From positions 1,333,020,304 through 1,333,084,303 of the forward strand of contig OY856410.1 of NCBI GenBank assembly GCA_963693085.1: 64,000 bases of DNA, read 5' to 3'. Each line of letters opens with the position of its first letter. The stretch's first letter is position 1. The stretch comes from Alisma plantago-aquatica (taxonomy: Eukaryota; Streptophyta; Magnoliopsida; Alismatales; Alismataceae). The notes under the pieces are model-generated. The model saw nothing but the letters and a program-made list of their open reading frames with translations, searched no databases and had not been told where the DNA came from. This document shows positions 45,430-55,959 of the stretch, in pieces. A program made the position numbers and the translations under genes.

Positions 45430-46513
45430 GACTCTGTCTCGGAGGCTGTGTCACACTGACAGGCCTAGATCGGCAGTCCTTCATCAAATGCCCCACCTTC
45501 CCACAGTTGTAACAGCTCTTCCCCAGTTGTTGTGGTCTGGGTGGTCCTGTAACTGACATTGATGCTGAACTGTGAGTCTCTTGTAGTGGTAGGCTTCGTC
45601 CCCTGCCTCTACTCGGTGTCCACTGTGTCTGAGCACTAGTTCTAGGTGGTGGAGATGTAGGTGCAGAGAATCTAGGCTTCTTAAAGTCTCTAGATGAAGA
45701 ACCCTAGAACTGCGGATATCTTTTATGGGTTTGTCTCTTCTCGACTAAGGATTTCTCTATCCTTCAGACTGACTCAACAAAGGTAGCAAACCTCTCCCGA
45801 TTCTCTAAGGCAGACACGGGAGTAGTCAAGTCGGCGTTTATACCCTTCTCAAACCTTCTGATTCTTTCTTCTTCTGTGGCAGCCATGTGCAGACAAAATC
45901 GCAATAACTCCATAAACTTAGCTTCATACTCGCTAATGTTCATCATGCCTTGCCTCAATCTCTCAAATTGAGATATCTTCTCGTCTAGGAAGGTCTTTGG
46001 AAAATATCTATTGATAAATTCCCGACGAAAATGTTCCCACGAGATCTCCACTCCAGGCCTCTTCTGCTCTTCCATGGTCCACCAGTGACCAGCACTTCCC
46101 TTGAGAAGATAGACAACATGTCTAACCTTCTGAGCTTCTGGGATGTTGAGGATTCTAAAAGCCTTCTCTAACTCGATTAACCACAGATCGGCATCTGTAG
46201 GATCAGCTATTCCAAAGTATTTGGTTGCTCCGACACGACGAAGTCGCTCGAACGTCTTACCGATACCTTGTCCTTCAGGATGGGCAGGTGCCCTAGGTGC
46301 AGGCATGGGCATCATGTCGGTGATGTGTGTCATAGCAGTCATAAACTGCCCAAACATAGTTTGAACAGCTGGGTTTCCCATGCCAGGTGGGTCAAACTGA
46401 GGTGGTTCCACGGGTGGCTCAGGTGCAGGTTGCTCTATTTCTAGGTTCCTTGCACCTTCTCGAGGTGCAGCAACACTACTTTCAGCCTCGTACTCCTCCT
46501 GTGGTCCAGACAT
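45430..46513 (-). pseudogene. Chromovirus gag, unit 2, two nonsense codons
   Basis: Same layout as unit 1 gag: ATG at 46513, Gag domain (WWTMEEQKRPGVEISW, INRYFPKTF), and CCHC knuckle CYNCGKVGHLMKDC at 45473-45514. A TGA at 45764-45766 replaces the CGA (Arg) of unit 1, and a TAG near 45702 replaces a CAG (Gln). Both are C-to-T changes. The frame is otherwise continuous into protease. Confidence 0.85.
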
Positions 46514-46627
46514 CCTTAATTATCTTCTTCTCCTGAGGAGCAGAAGACTCTATTAGATAAGAAAGAAGTACTAAGGATAGACTTGACACTCTAAGTCCTA
46601 TGTCTCTGTAGACTCAGTGAACCTAGA

Positions 46628-46639
46628 GCTCTAATACCA
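46628..46639 (-). other. Primer-binding site, array unit 2, one mismatch
   Basis: GCTCTAATACCA differs from the complement of the Met-tRNA site by one transition. Its place relative to the LTR is the same as at 37088-37099. Confidence 0.8.
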
Positions 46640-46645
46640 CTTAAT

Positions 46646-49600
46646 TGTGGGCTCTGATCTCCAAAACCTGAGATAAACACGATTAAATTTAGCGGGAGCG
46701 ATTCAATTAACAGCGGAATACGAAAATCACCGTAAATTAAAACTTTTTGAGACAATATCTTGAAATCATGAAACTCCTTTTATAAGAAACAAGGTAAACA
46801 TATTACATCTCTGTTAGATCACTTCATGAGTGATTATATACATCCGGATACAAAATCTCAAGATTTCAAAATCCTCAGATCAACAAACTCCTAGGACCTG
46901 AGTGTACAGAGATGACATAAGACTATTATGACTACAAGACTAGACAACACAGTGTTTCCACCTGAAGTCACTGCTGCTCCTGGTGCTACTGCTGCTGATT
47001 CTGATCACCTGCATATAGGTTCCTTCGTCCTCGACGACCACCTAAAAAGTTGAAACCTACGGGGTGAGACTATTTTAAATAATTGTCCCAGCGAGAGTTA
47101 TAATTCTTCGCCAGAAGCTTTAGTATGGCAACTAAGAATAACATAGGCAATAAAAGCTCTAAGGTAATCAGCAGCAGATTGTTATCAATTAGAACAACAA
47201 CATTTAAGGAATGTGAAAAACATGTATACTAAGTAATGTATCATCAACCAATGTATTTCGTGGTTCAACTTAAGTAGATATGTTACGCGGTTGATTATGT
47301 TTTACAAACATCATTATGCCCTGCAGAGATGAGGTATACTGCTCATACTCCAACCGATCACTATTAAGTCGCATCGGTATCATACATAGGTCATCAAAAG
47401 AGCCGGATTCTTATGACCTCATCTTCCTCAGTCAGTATGAGGATCAACATGCAGGACATCTAGTGTCTCTGCTACAATAGCTTACCAGGGTATTCTGGTA
47501 CTTCGCTATTAGAGTCACAGTGGCATTCTGTACTCTCTTCGCCTTCGAAAGATTTCTTGTTTATCTCTCATCGAAGCGGTATAAAAGATTTCCTCGGGAG
47601 ATTAGTGTTACATCACCCCGGCATAAACACATAGTGAAAGGGTTGATGGATTTAGGATACATCTACATCAATTCATTCACTAGGATGTAAGGTTTTACAC
47701 ATCCATATACCCACATACTCAAAAGTATGTGCTCCAGGAATTCCCTTAGGAAAACCTGTTTCACCATCATTTGGTCTCTGACAATGATGGATCTATGATC
47801 AGGGTTCTATATGAAATAATTATACTTGATTAGTTAGGTACATTTCAGTATTATTTTATCATCATACATGTTTTCAAACATTAATCATTAGCATAGCAGC
47901 TATGAAGGAAGAATACTAAATGTAACAAGCCTAACTCTCATCAATTATCATTTCTCAATATTCTCATCACAAGTCATCTCTTAAAGCATGACCTTGATGG
48001 TATTCATGGCTCTCACAGCCTATCAATCTCATAAGATGTTATTAACAAGGCATCAGGATATATCATTATTCATAAAGCTAACAACTTGTTGTCAATGAAT
48101 ATAGAATCATCATCCATACCTGGATATGATCATCCTCTTAAAGGAACCTGCATGGTTAAATCAACTGATAATAGTAAATAACTTATCTAAAGAAGTTGTA
48201 TCTTCCTGCTCATACAAGAGCTAGGTTTCCCTGATTTTCATCAATTAGGGTTTACTATTCATAATACATGTCATCACCCTAGAATTAGGGTTTACTATTC
48301 ACATTACATGTCATCACCCTAGAATTAGGGTTTACTATTCACATTATATGATGAAATGATCTCATAACATCCTCATGTATGAGAAACATCATCATTAAAG
48401 ACCTCAGATAATCTTAAGATTCATCAATTGTCATAATTAGGGTTTCCATGATCTCACATAGGTGGATCATACCTAATCTTGCACATCCATGTATATTGAA
48501 GGTATTTTACTTGAGTTTCCATTATAATTGGTACTTTCTCTCTCCTATAACTAGTAGATAGTGATTATATCACTCTAGATTAGGTTGGGTTAAGTCCTCA
48601 TTGATTAACACAAGTCAACTCATCACTATCATGTGATTAGGGTTTGATTAAAACAAGGTATCACTCAATTGAACCTTTCAGGGGCATTTTGGTAATTTAC
48701 CCATTGATCATCATCATGGGTCAATTCATTAGCCACTTAGTCCCTTAACATCTTAGGTTACCATTTGTGTTTAGATTATATCATCATTGAACCTTTTACA
48801 CTTTCAAGTGATTAAGTATAATCAACCTTGAAGGTCTCCAATTGGTTTAGGGTTTAACCTTCAACCTTAAACTCGTTTGATTCTTAAACGACCTTGAACT
48901 CATTTAACCTCAAATGACCTTGGACCCATTTGAGCCTTAAATGAGTGCGGACTAACTTGATCTTAAACGGGTGTGGACCCACTTGAAGTCTAAACGGGTG
49001 TGAACCCGTTTGAGTTCAAACGAGTGTGAACCCGTTTGAGGTCAAACGAGTGTGGACTTGTTTGGACTCAAATGAGTGTGGACTCGTTTGGACTCAAACG
49101 AGTGTGGACTCATTTGGACTCAAACGAGTGTGGACTCCTTTGGACTCAAACGAGTGTGGACTAACTTGGGTTCAAACCGCATGAACATAAAGGTGACACA
49201 TAGGTTATGTTTGAATAGGGTTTCTTATGTTGAAGCCTTTAATTGGCCAAAGCCATGATAACCACTTATAAATTGAGTCAATTAGGATGAGCCTCAAACA
49301 AATGGACTCCAATGTGACCCTGAATTGAAAGCCAATTAGGGTTAAGTCTAACTCAATTAGGGTTTCCAATCGGCTAATCATCAATTTCCAACAATGTGAA
49401 TCAAAACAAGGTTGAACCTATCAATTGAACTCCAATTGGGCTCAAACTTGGCCCAAACGGTCTTTAGATCGTTTGTATGATCTTCAAACGGTCTTGAGAC
49501 CGTTTGCCCAAAGTTTGACCAAAAATTAAGTTGATTTGATAAGGGTTGAGTCCTAATTAAATTACAAATCAGCACTTTTCATCAATTTATCAATATCTTG

Positions 49601-50904
49601 TGATTGGACTCTCAAACCATCAAATTTCTTTAACCCTAGACCTTCAAACGGTCTTGGGGTGTCACTAAATGAGTGTGAGATCGTTTGGATGAACCACCAA
49701 ATGGGTTTGAACTCGTTTGGGTCCTTCAACCCAACACTCATCAAAATCTATATGAAAATCAGCAATTTTAACCCGATTATGTTTAGGGTGTTGAAATGCC
49801 TTCAACTCTTAATTGGTTAGGAATTAAATCATTATTCTTGGTAGAAATGAAATTCAATATATTATGAACAGGAATCCCAAACGGTCAATGCTTGGTCAAC
49901 TCCTTCAAATGGGTTGGAACCCGTTAGCCCAAAGATTCAAGTTAATCAGTTTAGAAAACAGCACTTAATTCAATTCGATTGCCTAATTGATAGGCCTTCA
50001 ACCTACGATTCCTTTGGAGTTAACCCCTCAAATTTGGTGGGTCATTACCCTACATAATTGTGAACAGAAATCCCAAACGGTCAATTCTTGGTCAATGCCC
50101 TCAAACGGGTTGGAACCCGTTTGGCCAAACTGACCTATTGAACCCGTTTGGATTGAAACGAGTGTGAGATCGTTTGACCTATTGGTCCAAGATCGTTTAG
50201 TAAAGTTGGATAAGGACCAACATAGGTATTAATGCCTCTTGTCTTCAACCTTGATACCAAGGTCTTTTATTCACGAAAAAGCTTGCAAGGGTGCAAAGAA
50301 GGATGGGGAAGAAGAAGAACTAACTATTATTTGCACGAATAAAAGTATGCATGACAAAGCAAAAGGTTTAGAATTATAAAACCTGCCTTAAGGTCGTTCC
50401 TTGAGTTCCAAGCTTCCAAGCTTCAAGTCTTTAATGGTGTCTTGAGCTCCACAGGTCAGCCAAGGGTGTTTCTCCAAGGAAAGGTTGGGAAAAGATGGCT
50501 AGAATGAGAAAGCTAAGTAAGAAAACTAGCAAACCAACCTTGCAACATGATATCCTCCATGAATTTGAGCAAGATGATGATCAAAGATTACCTACAACTG
50601 CTTGGCCATTCTCCTCTTCTCCAGAGCTCTGTCCTAAGTCGGTCTAAGCAAGGAAATAAGAAAGGAAGTGAAGGAAACGTTCCTTTACAAACAAAGGAAG
50701 GGTGTATATATATCTTGGGGTCATTTCCAACATAAGGACAACTAGTTTCTGCTTTTCACAACTAGGTCCTTCCTTTCTTTTAGGCACATCCCTCCTCTTC
50801 TTTTCTAAGGTAAAACTCCTTCTAAAACCAAGAACTAAAGGCAAGGAAGGTCAACTTATCACTAGGGTACATATGTACATAAGGGTCTCCTTACTTACAT
50901 CTTG
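46646..50904 (-). repeat. Truncated LTR at the right end of the array
   Basis: This is collinear with 37106-41312 of the complete LTR and stops at CTTACATCTTG, about 500 bp before the LTR terminus, where LINE ORF2 resumes. It carries a five-unit version of the 26-bp minisatellite. The breakpoint lies in the U3 part of this LTR, so the promoter TATA is kept but the upstream end is lost. Confidence 0.85.
49042..49164. repeat. 26-bp minisatellite, five units
   Basis: Expanded counterpart of 39502-39572, with the same internal palindrome per unit. Some units carry C-to-T changes (AAATGAG, ACTTGTTT). Confidence 0.85.
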
Positions 50905-53481
50905 CCTAAGATAATTTCGCCTTTTCAGGGGGCGTTTGTAAAGAACAGGGACATCTCTCATCATATACGTCTTATTCAAGAACTTTCCCATGATATTAGA
51001 CAGGGTCCTCAATAGCAAAATATGATTATCAAATTATATATGTCGAAAGCATACGACAGGGTATCTTGGGTCGTATTGGAGAAAATCATGGAGAAATTTG
51101 GCTTTATCAAAGACACTATAGACCTTTGTACCAGGTTCTTTAAAGAAGAATGGACGACGGTATCAGTTGGGGACTTCACTGATGGTTTTTTCTCTTTGAA
51201 GAAAGGCCTCAAGCAAGAAAATGCTTTATCTCCCTTGTTGTTCATTAACTTTGAAGATATGCTGGCCAGAAGACTTGTCCATTTACAAGAAGAAACTGTC
51301 ATTGATACTTACTTCACGAGGGGTCCAGGAATCTCACCCCCGATTCTCATGTATGCAGATGACCTGGTGATGCTTTTAGCTACGTCGAATGGATCGGTTG
51401 AGATCCTTAGACAGGTGATATATGACTATGAAAGGGCGATCAGTCAGAAGATTAATAGAGCAAAGTTTGTCTGTGTTTTAGGTAGATCGGATGATTTGTC
51501 GAGGGACCGCATCAAAGAAGAGATTGGGATTGATCATATTGCTGACTCGTTGACATACCTTGGTGTTCCAATTTCTATGGGAGGGCCTTGAAGAGAGACT
51601 TTGAATACTGGACTATGGGAATCCAACACAGGGTGGCATCTTAGAAGGCGAGGATTCTATCGTTTGTTGGTAGAAGATTGTTAATCAAGCATGTTATGGC
51701 TAGTACAACCATTCATACTGCATCGGCTGCAGGTATCCCTATCTCTACTTGCAACAAGCTAGAGATGATGATGTCTCGTTTCTTATGGGCTGACAGAGAC
51801 AACCATGGCAGAAGAGTGTGGGTGGCTTGGAACAGGTTGTCCATCCCCACAAATGTTGGAGGACTGGGTTTTCACTCTCTTCGGATTACTAATCAAGCTT
51901 TTATTGCCAAGGCTTGCTGGGAGATGCTTACAGGAGATTCTTTATGGGCTACTTTCTATAGACAGAAGTATGGTTCACAAACCATAAATAATTCGGGTCT
52001 ATACCCCCCTCATTTGAAGAAAGGTGCCAGGGCGTCCCCTTGTTGGAAGAAAATTTGGGAAATGTTTCCGTCCATTTATCCAAAATGTAGATGGATTATA
52101 GGAGCTGGTGACATACCACTCTGGGACACCTATTGGTGTGAAAGCAGGATGGTTGATCATGCTTTACATAGATCCGACAGAAGTATGAGATTCTTTGTCA
52201 AAGATTTTTGGTCTAAGGACCACGGATGGGACTGGCAGGCTCTGAGTATGATAATTGATGAAGAAGGTTTGGCGATTATCAAACGAACATGTTGTTTTAT
52301 ATCTGCCGATAAAGATTATCTCAGTTGGACGTTAACATATAATGGAAAGTTTGATATTAAATCTTCTAAGAAGCTCTTGTTTAATCCACCTTCGTCAGAT
52401 AGTATAGATCTTGAAAAGGTGTGGAAACTGGACTGCCCTAGAGCGAGCGCCATCATATGGAAGATGATGCATCGTGCCATTCCAACGGATGAGAATGTTA
52501 GAAGATGCAACATTCAGATTGCATCCAGGTGCTCATGCTGTGAAGACCCCTCGTCGGAGAACGTTGCCCACCTTATGTTTGAGAGCCAGATAGCGAGGTA
52601 TTTCTGGGACAAATACACAGTTTTGGTTCAGGAACCCGCCCCACAGAACTCATCAAATCTAGTAGCTGTCTGCAGTAACATACACACCCGATCAGCAAGA
52701 ACTTGGTTAGGGAGCAGGTTGGCTGCCATCATCGTGGAGAGCATATGGAGGATTCGATGTTTAAGCAGGTTTGAAAATTACAGAAGAAATCTGAACCTAG
52801 AATGGGAGTATCTGATTATGAGAATGAATATAATGATGAAGAAGAAGTGCTTTGTGCTCGAAGAAGGGCCCAATTTTTTTCAGGCGTTAGCTGATAACAG
52901 GATGAATGAACCTTCGTGGAGAGTCAGGAATATTATGCTTCTAAGATGGAATCCTCCGGACATACATAGTCTCAAGATGAACATCACCATTGGAAGAGCA
53001 GTCGATCCGGAAGGAAATTGTCGTAGATGGGCGGCGGGTATAGTGAGAAATAGAAGAGGTCATGTGTCGATGGCCTTCAGAACAATGGTTGCATGCAGAA
53101 GACTATACTCTTGCATACTTACAAGTGTGCATTGTGGGTCTTAAGATTCTTGAAGATAAATGTTTGAAGATTGCCACCATTGAGATAGATGATCAACGCA
53201 CCTTCGACATCCTATGGGGGACTGCTGATGCACCATGGAAAGCTATGTCGATCTTCAGAGAACTGAGAAGAAAGATTATTACAGATGCGATTAATGGATC
53301 TATGGTTCACAAAGTGATAAATTATATCCCTAAGGAACTAGGATCATGGGGCTCATACATGGAAGATTTATACATCAGTTCTATCCCAGAAAATCTGCCA
53401 CAAAAGATCAAGGGTATGTTGATTATGGAGAGGTGCAATATTCCTTATGTCCATGTGGATAAGGGTTGGAGTTGTAATTAG
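50902..53481 (+). pseudogene. LINE ORF2, reverse transcriptase to RNase H-like end, broken
   Basis: Resumes as LPKIISPFQGAFVKNRDIS, an early RT motif of plant L1 elements. RT continues with SKAYDRVSW (metal-binding Asp), LSPLLF and the catalytic box YADDLV at about 51353-51370. Further on are LTYLGVPIS, the thumb-tail KHVMASTTIHT, MMSRFLWAD, GGLGFHSL and a zinc-binding RT tail (ASAIIWKMMHRAIPT, CSCCEDPSSENVAHLMFE). The end resembles a plant RNase H-like domain (AAGIVRNRRGHV, CIVGLKILEDKCLKI, WKAMSIFREL) but lacks the usual early Asp. A stop lies at 51013-51015 and frame changes near 51590 and 53100, so it is inactive. Confidence 0.85.
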
Positions 53482-53637
53482 TTGGGAGTGGTCTATGTAT
53501 ATAGGTGTGTTATCTCTTTGCTTGGGGTGAATACCTGCACTTTATAAGCAGGAGTTGTAAATGTTTTTTCGGTGATTTTGCCTACACGAGGAGGGTAGGA
53601 TGAATAAAAGCACCTCCTGGCTTAACCAAAAAAAAAA
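53482..53637 (+). other. LINE 3' UTR and A10 tail
   Basis: A non-coding tail ends in ten A residues (53628-53637), directly followed by the CCTATTTTTAT duplication. This marks target-primed reverse transcription and fixes orientation. Confidence 0.85.
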
Positions 53638-54094
53638 CCTATTTTTATTTGCTTTACTTCTCTTGTTATCCTAGACTAGTTTTGTGACACATACTTTTCT
53701 TTCCCTTTCCCTTTTACTGGGTGCCTTCCCAACCACCCAAGTGCTGAGCTAGGTGAAGGATAAGACATGAAGATCTTAGCTTATGGCTTGGACTTGGTTG
53801 ATGGAGATGTTGCTTTGGAGACAAGATTGTGGTAGTTAGACTTCCTTCTATCTAGATCCTAATTGTGCATCTTGATGTAAAACCTAATGGGACAATTTGA
53901 TGTATTTTTGTAAACCTTTATACAAAATTGAATATAGTCAGTAATTTGTATTCTGCTGGTTTCCAATGGTCTTTTGTATACCAATATTTATAAATTTGGA
54001 AAATTTATGCCCATTCCATCATACCTTTGTGTGTGTTTGGAATGTATGTCAATTCTTCAAATTTTTAGTAAAGGGGAGATTTTTCCTCTTTACA
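53638..54094 (+). repeat. LTR C, third segment (with LINE duplication)
   Basis: The last part of LTR C matches the ends of LTRs A and B (CATTCCATCATACCTTTG, then TTTCCTCTTTACA). It stops at TTACA followed by AGAGG, with no primer site, as expected for the outermost 3' LTR. Confidence 0.85.
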
Positions 54095-54099
54095 AGAGG
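54095..54099. repeat. Target-site duplication AGAGG (right copy)
   Basis: Matches 5105-5109 across the three-LTR element. Confidence 0.8.
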
Positions 54100-54280
54100 A
54101 CTCCTCCATCATGGGATCCACCGACGCCGCCATATGGGGTGATTTTCCTTGTGAACCGAAGGTTGCCAATGGTGGTGGAAGTGTTAGGGATGTTGAGAGA
54201 GCTGAAGATGATGCATTCTTGGGTCGGTGTCCATAGAAAATCACATCCTTGGTCTTAGCCACGGATTTCTTAGCTATTTA
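54100..54280 (-). pseudogene. Unidentified minus-strand frame split by the three-LTR insertion
   Basis: A minus-strand frame reads IAKKSVAKTKDVIFYG and onward to the AGAGG site, preceded by an ATG-Lys-stop near 54277. The frame is rich in Ser, Pro and Lys. Across the insertion point the sequence continues at 5104, but the long open frame there is one base out of phase. It may be the remnant of the extra 3' ORF of the Athila-like element; I do not recognise it, and it could be chance. Confidence 0.3.
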
Positions 54281-55285
54281 CTTCATCTTTGACTGAAATC
54301 AGTGGATAAACATGGGGTTTTAGGGAATTTTTGTAGCTCTACATATGTGGGACAGAGTGGAGAGAAAGTGGAGAAATTGATGGGTGATATTGGGTGAAAA
54401 TGATGGATGGAGGTAGAGAAATGGTAGGGAGATTATTTGGGATGTATTGGAGGTGATTTGAGGATGAATCTGGGGTGGAATGGGGCTGGCACAGTGTTGC
54501 ACGGCTACTATCTCATGTGGAACTGCAGTTGTGTCATGCAAGGGTCGAATGAATAAGTAAGAATGAAATTGGAAATTGCTGAATTAAAACATGGATCGGG
54601 CTACAACACGATCATACTACACGGCACGATCATGGTGGCTCGCCAGTTACACGGCCACGGTGCCCCACACGGCTGTTCTGACTAGGTAGTTGCACAGTCA
54701 TGTTGAGTTTGTTATTCAATTCTTCCATCTCTCAATTTCTCTATTGATTTGAGTGTACCGCCACAATCGTTCCATGGAACCACAACTTTGGTGAGTACTG
54801 TGGTAGTTCTTTTCAACTCGAATCTCATCAAAATATCAATTCTTTGATCCAAAATGAATTTTCATGAATTCTTTGTCTAACTTTTATCTAATTTTCCTCA
54901 TTTCAACCTATTTTCACCTGCACATCTTAAAATTCAACAAAAATTATTAAAAACAAGTGTGTGTGTGTTTTCTTGGTAAAGTGTAAAAATAACCAAAAGT
55001 ATGAAAAATGGAAGGTTGGGTAAAAATTTCCCAAACCTATGTGGGTTGCCTCCCTCAAGCCTTGAGTTTCATGCCTTTAGTTGGGCTTCATGGAGATTTT
55101 TTAATTTCTCAACCATTTGGAATTCTCATGTACCCATTCTTGCAATAAATGCATCTCTCATTTGCACTCAACCTATGATCCTTATCCCTTGGATCGCCAA
55201 AGCTATCATCAAATCTTTCATCTAGATCTCCCTCTCTCAAATGACCAATTGGACTCTTAAAGTAGTCAATATCCTCATCTCAGAC
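54281..55285 (-). other. Non-coding 3' region of the Athila-like element
   Basis: No coding motifs are visible. Two group-typical signatures are present: GGGAGGCAACCCA on the minus strand at about 55035-55050, and repeated ACACGGC / CCACGGTG-like motifs at about 54620-54710. Pol should lie between protease and the first of these, so RT and integrase have been deleted. Confidence 0.5.
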
Positions 55286-55670
55286 TCACCGGGTTGAGGA
55301 CTTGTATATGTTTATCTTTATCTTCATGTCCATGAAAGAGACTGTCATTATGCCACTGTGATTGTGTACCTCAACATCAATTGTAGATAAGAATGGTCTT
55401 CCCAAGATGATGGGAATCTTCCTATCATCCTGCTCCATGTTAAGAACAATGAAATCAGCCAAGAACACTGCTCCTCATTCCTTGTTTTTCATCACCAAAA
55501 CATCATCCACTCTTCCTCTTAGAACTTTGATGGAATGGTCTACCAATTGGAGAGTGCAATATGCCTACTTCAACTTACCTAATCCCATCTCAACATAGCC
55601 AATGTATGGCATCAAATTCACATTAGAACCCAAATAAAGTAGGGATTTGAATATGTGATGTCCCCTAATG
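55286..55670 (-). pseudogene. Athila-like protease remnant
   Basis: Minus-strand frame with NLMPYIGYVEMGLGKLK, then TLQLVDHSIKVLRGRVDDVLV, then ADFIVLNMEQDDRKIPIILG and RPFLSTIDVEV. This is the aspartic protease region of Athila/Tat elements, in correct order. Stops occur after GLGKLK and before GAVFLADF. The active-site region reads LYLGSNVNLMP, so the expected Asp appears replaced by Tyr. Confidence 0.7.
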
Positions 55671-55959
55671 TAGCTAGGTATGATCAAGGTTCCTAGCTCT
55701 TTCCTATTCGTAGGAAGTGAGTGTTGGAGGATTGAGCTCACTGTCTTGATAAACTTGACTCTCTTTGGTATTCTCCTGGTTCACCTTCTCTTCACAGTGC
55801 ATAAGTTCTTAAGAAACTTGGCATATGATGAGATCTTCTTGATAGCATCCGACAATGGAATGTTGACCTTCACTTAGAGAAACACCTCAAGAACGTCAAC
55901 ATTATGCTTTTGTCTCCTCCTTACTTCTAGTGGATCATCTAATGCTTCAAATCATGGTG

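Larger units (their letters stand above)
33375..50904 (-). mobile_element. Head-to-tail chromovirus (Tekay/Del-like) array inside the LINE
   Basis: Read right to left, the array is truncated LTR (46646-50904), primer site, complete internal region (41814-46645), complete LTR (37106-41813), primer site, then a partial internal region cut within integrase (33375-37105). The repeat period is about 9.54 kb. Neither outer end is an LTR terminus: on the left sequence stops in integrase, on the right it stops about 500 bp short of the LTR end. No target duplication is visible and part of LINE ORF2 is gone, so this is not a plain insertion. Gag zinc knuckle, protease, RT, RNase H, integrase and a chromodomain-like tail identify a chromovirus. 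Both units are broken by stops or frameshifts. Confidence 0.85.
30824..53637 (+). mobile_element. L1-type LINE, split by a chromovirus array
   Basis: The non-LTR element has a 5' leader of about 350 bp, ORF1 with a zinc knuckle (31175-32761), ORF2 with an endonuclease domain (from 32802), RT, zinc-binding RT tail and RNase H-like end (50902-53481), a short 3' UTR and an A10 tail, all flanked by CCTATTTTTAT. Subtracting the insert at 33375-50904 leaves about 5.3 kb. The 5' end looks full length because leader and ORF1 are both present. The part of ORF2 between the endonuclease and the RT core, judged at around 1 kb from the usual domain spacing, is missing at the array junction. ORF1 and ORF2 carry nonsense codons or frameshifts, so the LINE is inactive. 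Confidence 0.88.
5110..54094 (+). mobile_element. Non-autonomous (LARD-like) LTR retrotransposon with three LTRs
   Basis: Three homologous LTRs of about 3.2-3.3 kb (once their own insertions are subtracted) start at 5110, 10329 and 16804. They begin TGTARCA and end TTACA. Between them are two internal regions of about 2.0 and 1.5 kb. Each internal region starts with a Met-tRNA primer site (8309, 15276) and ends with a purine-rich tract just before the next LTR. No gag or pol is recognisable. Long LTRs with a short non-coding interior match the LARD class, mobilised in trans by gypsy enzymes. A single AGAGG duplication flanks the whole chain, so it behaves as one insertion that later gained an LTR-internal unit, most simply by unequal recombination between LTRs. 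Nested insertions at 13015-14678, 19009-30169 and 30824-53637 account for most of the span. Confidence 0.85.
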
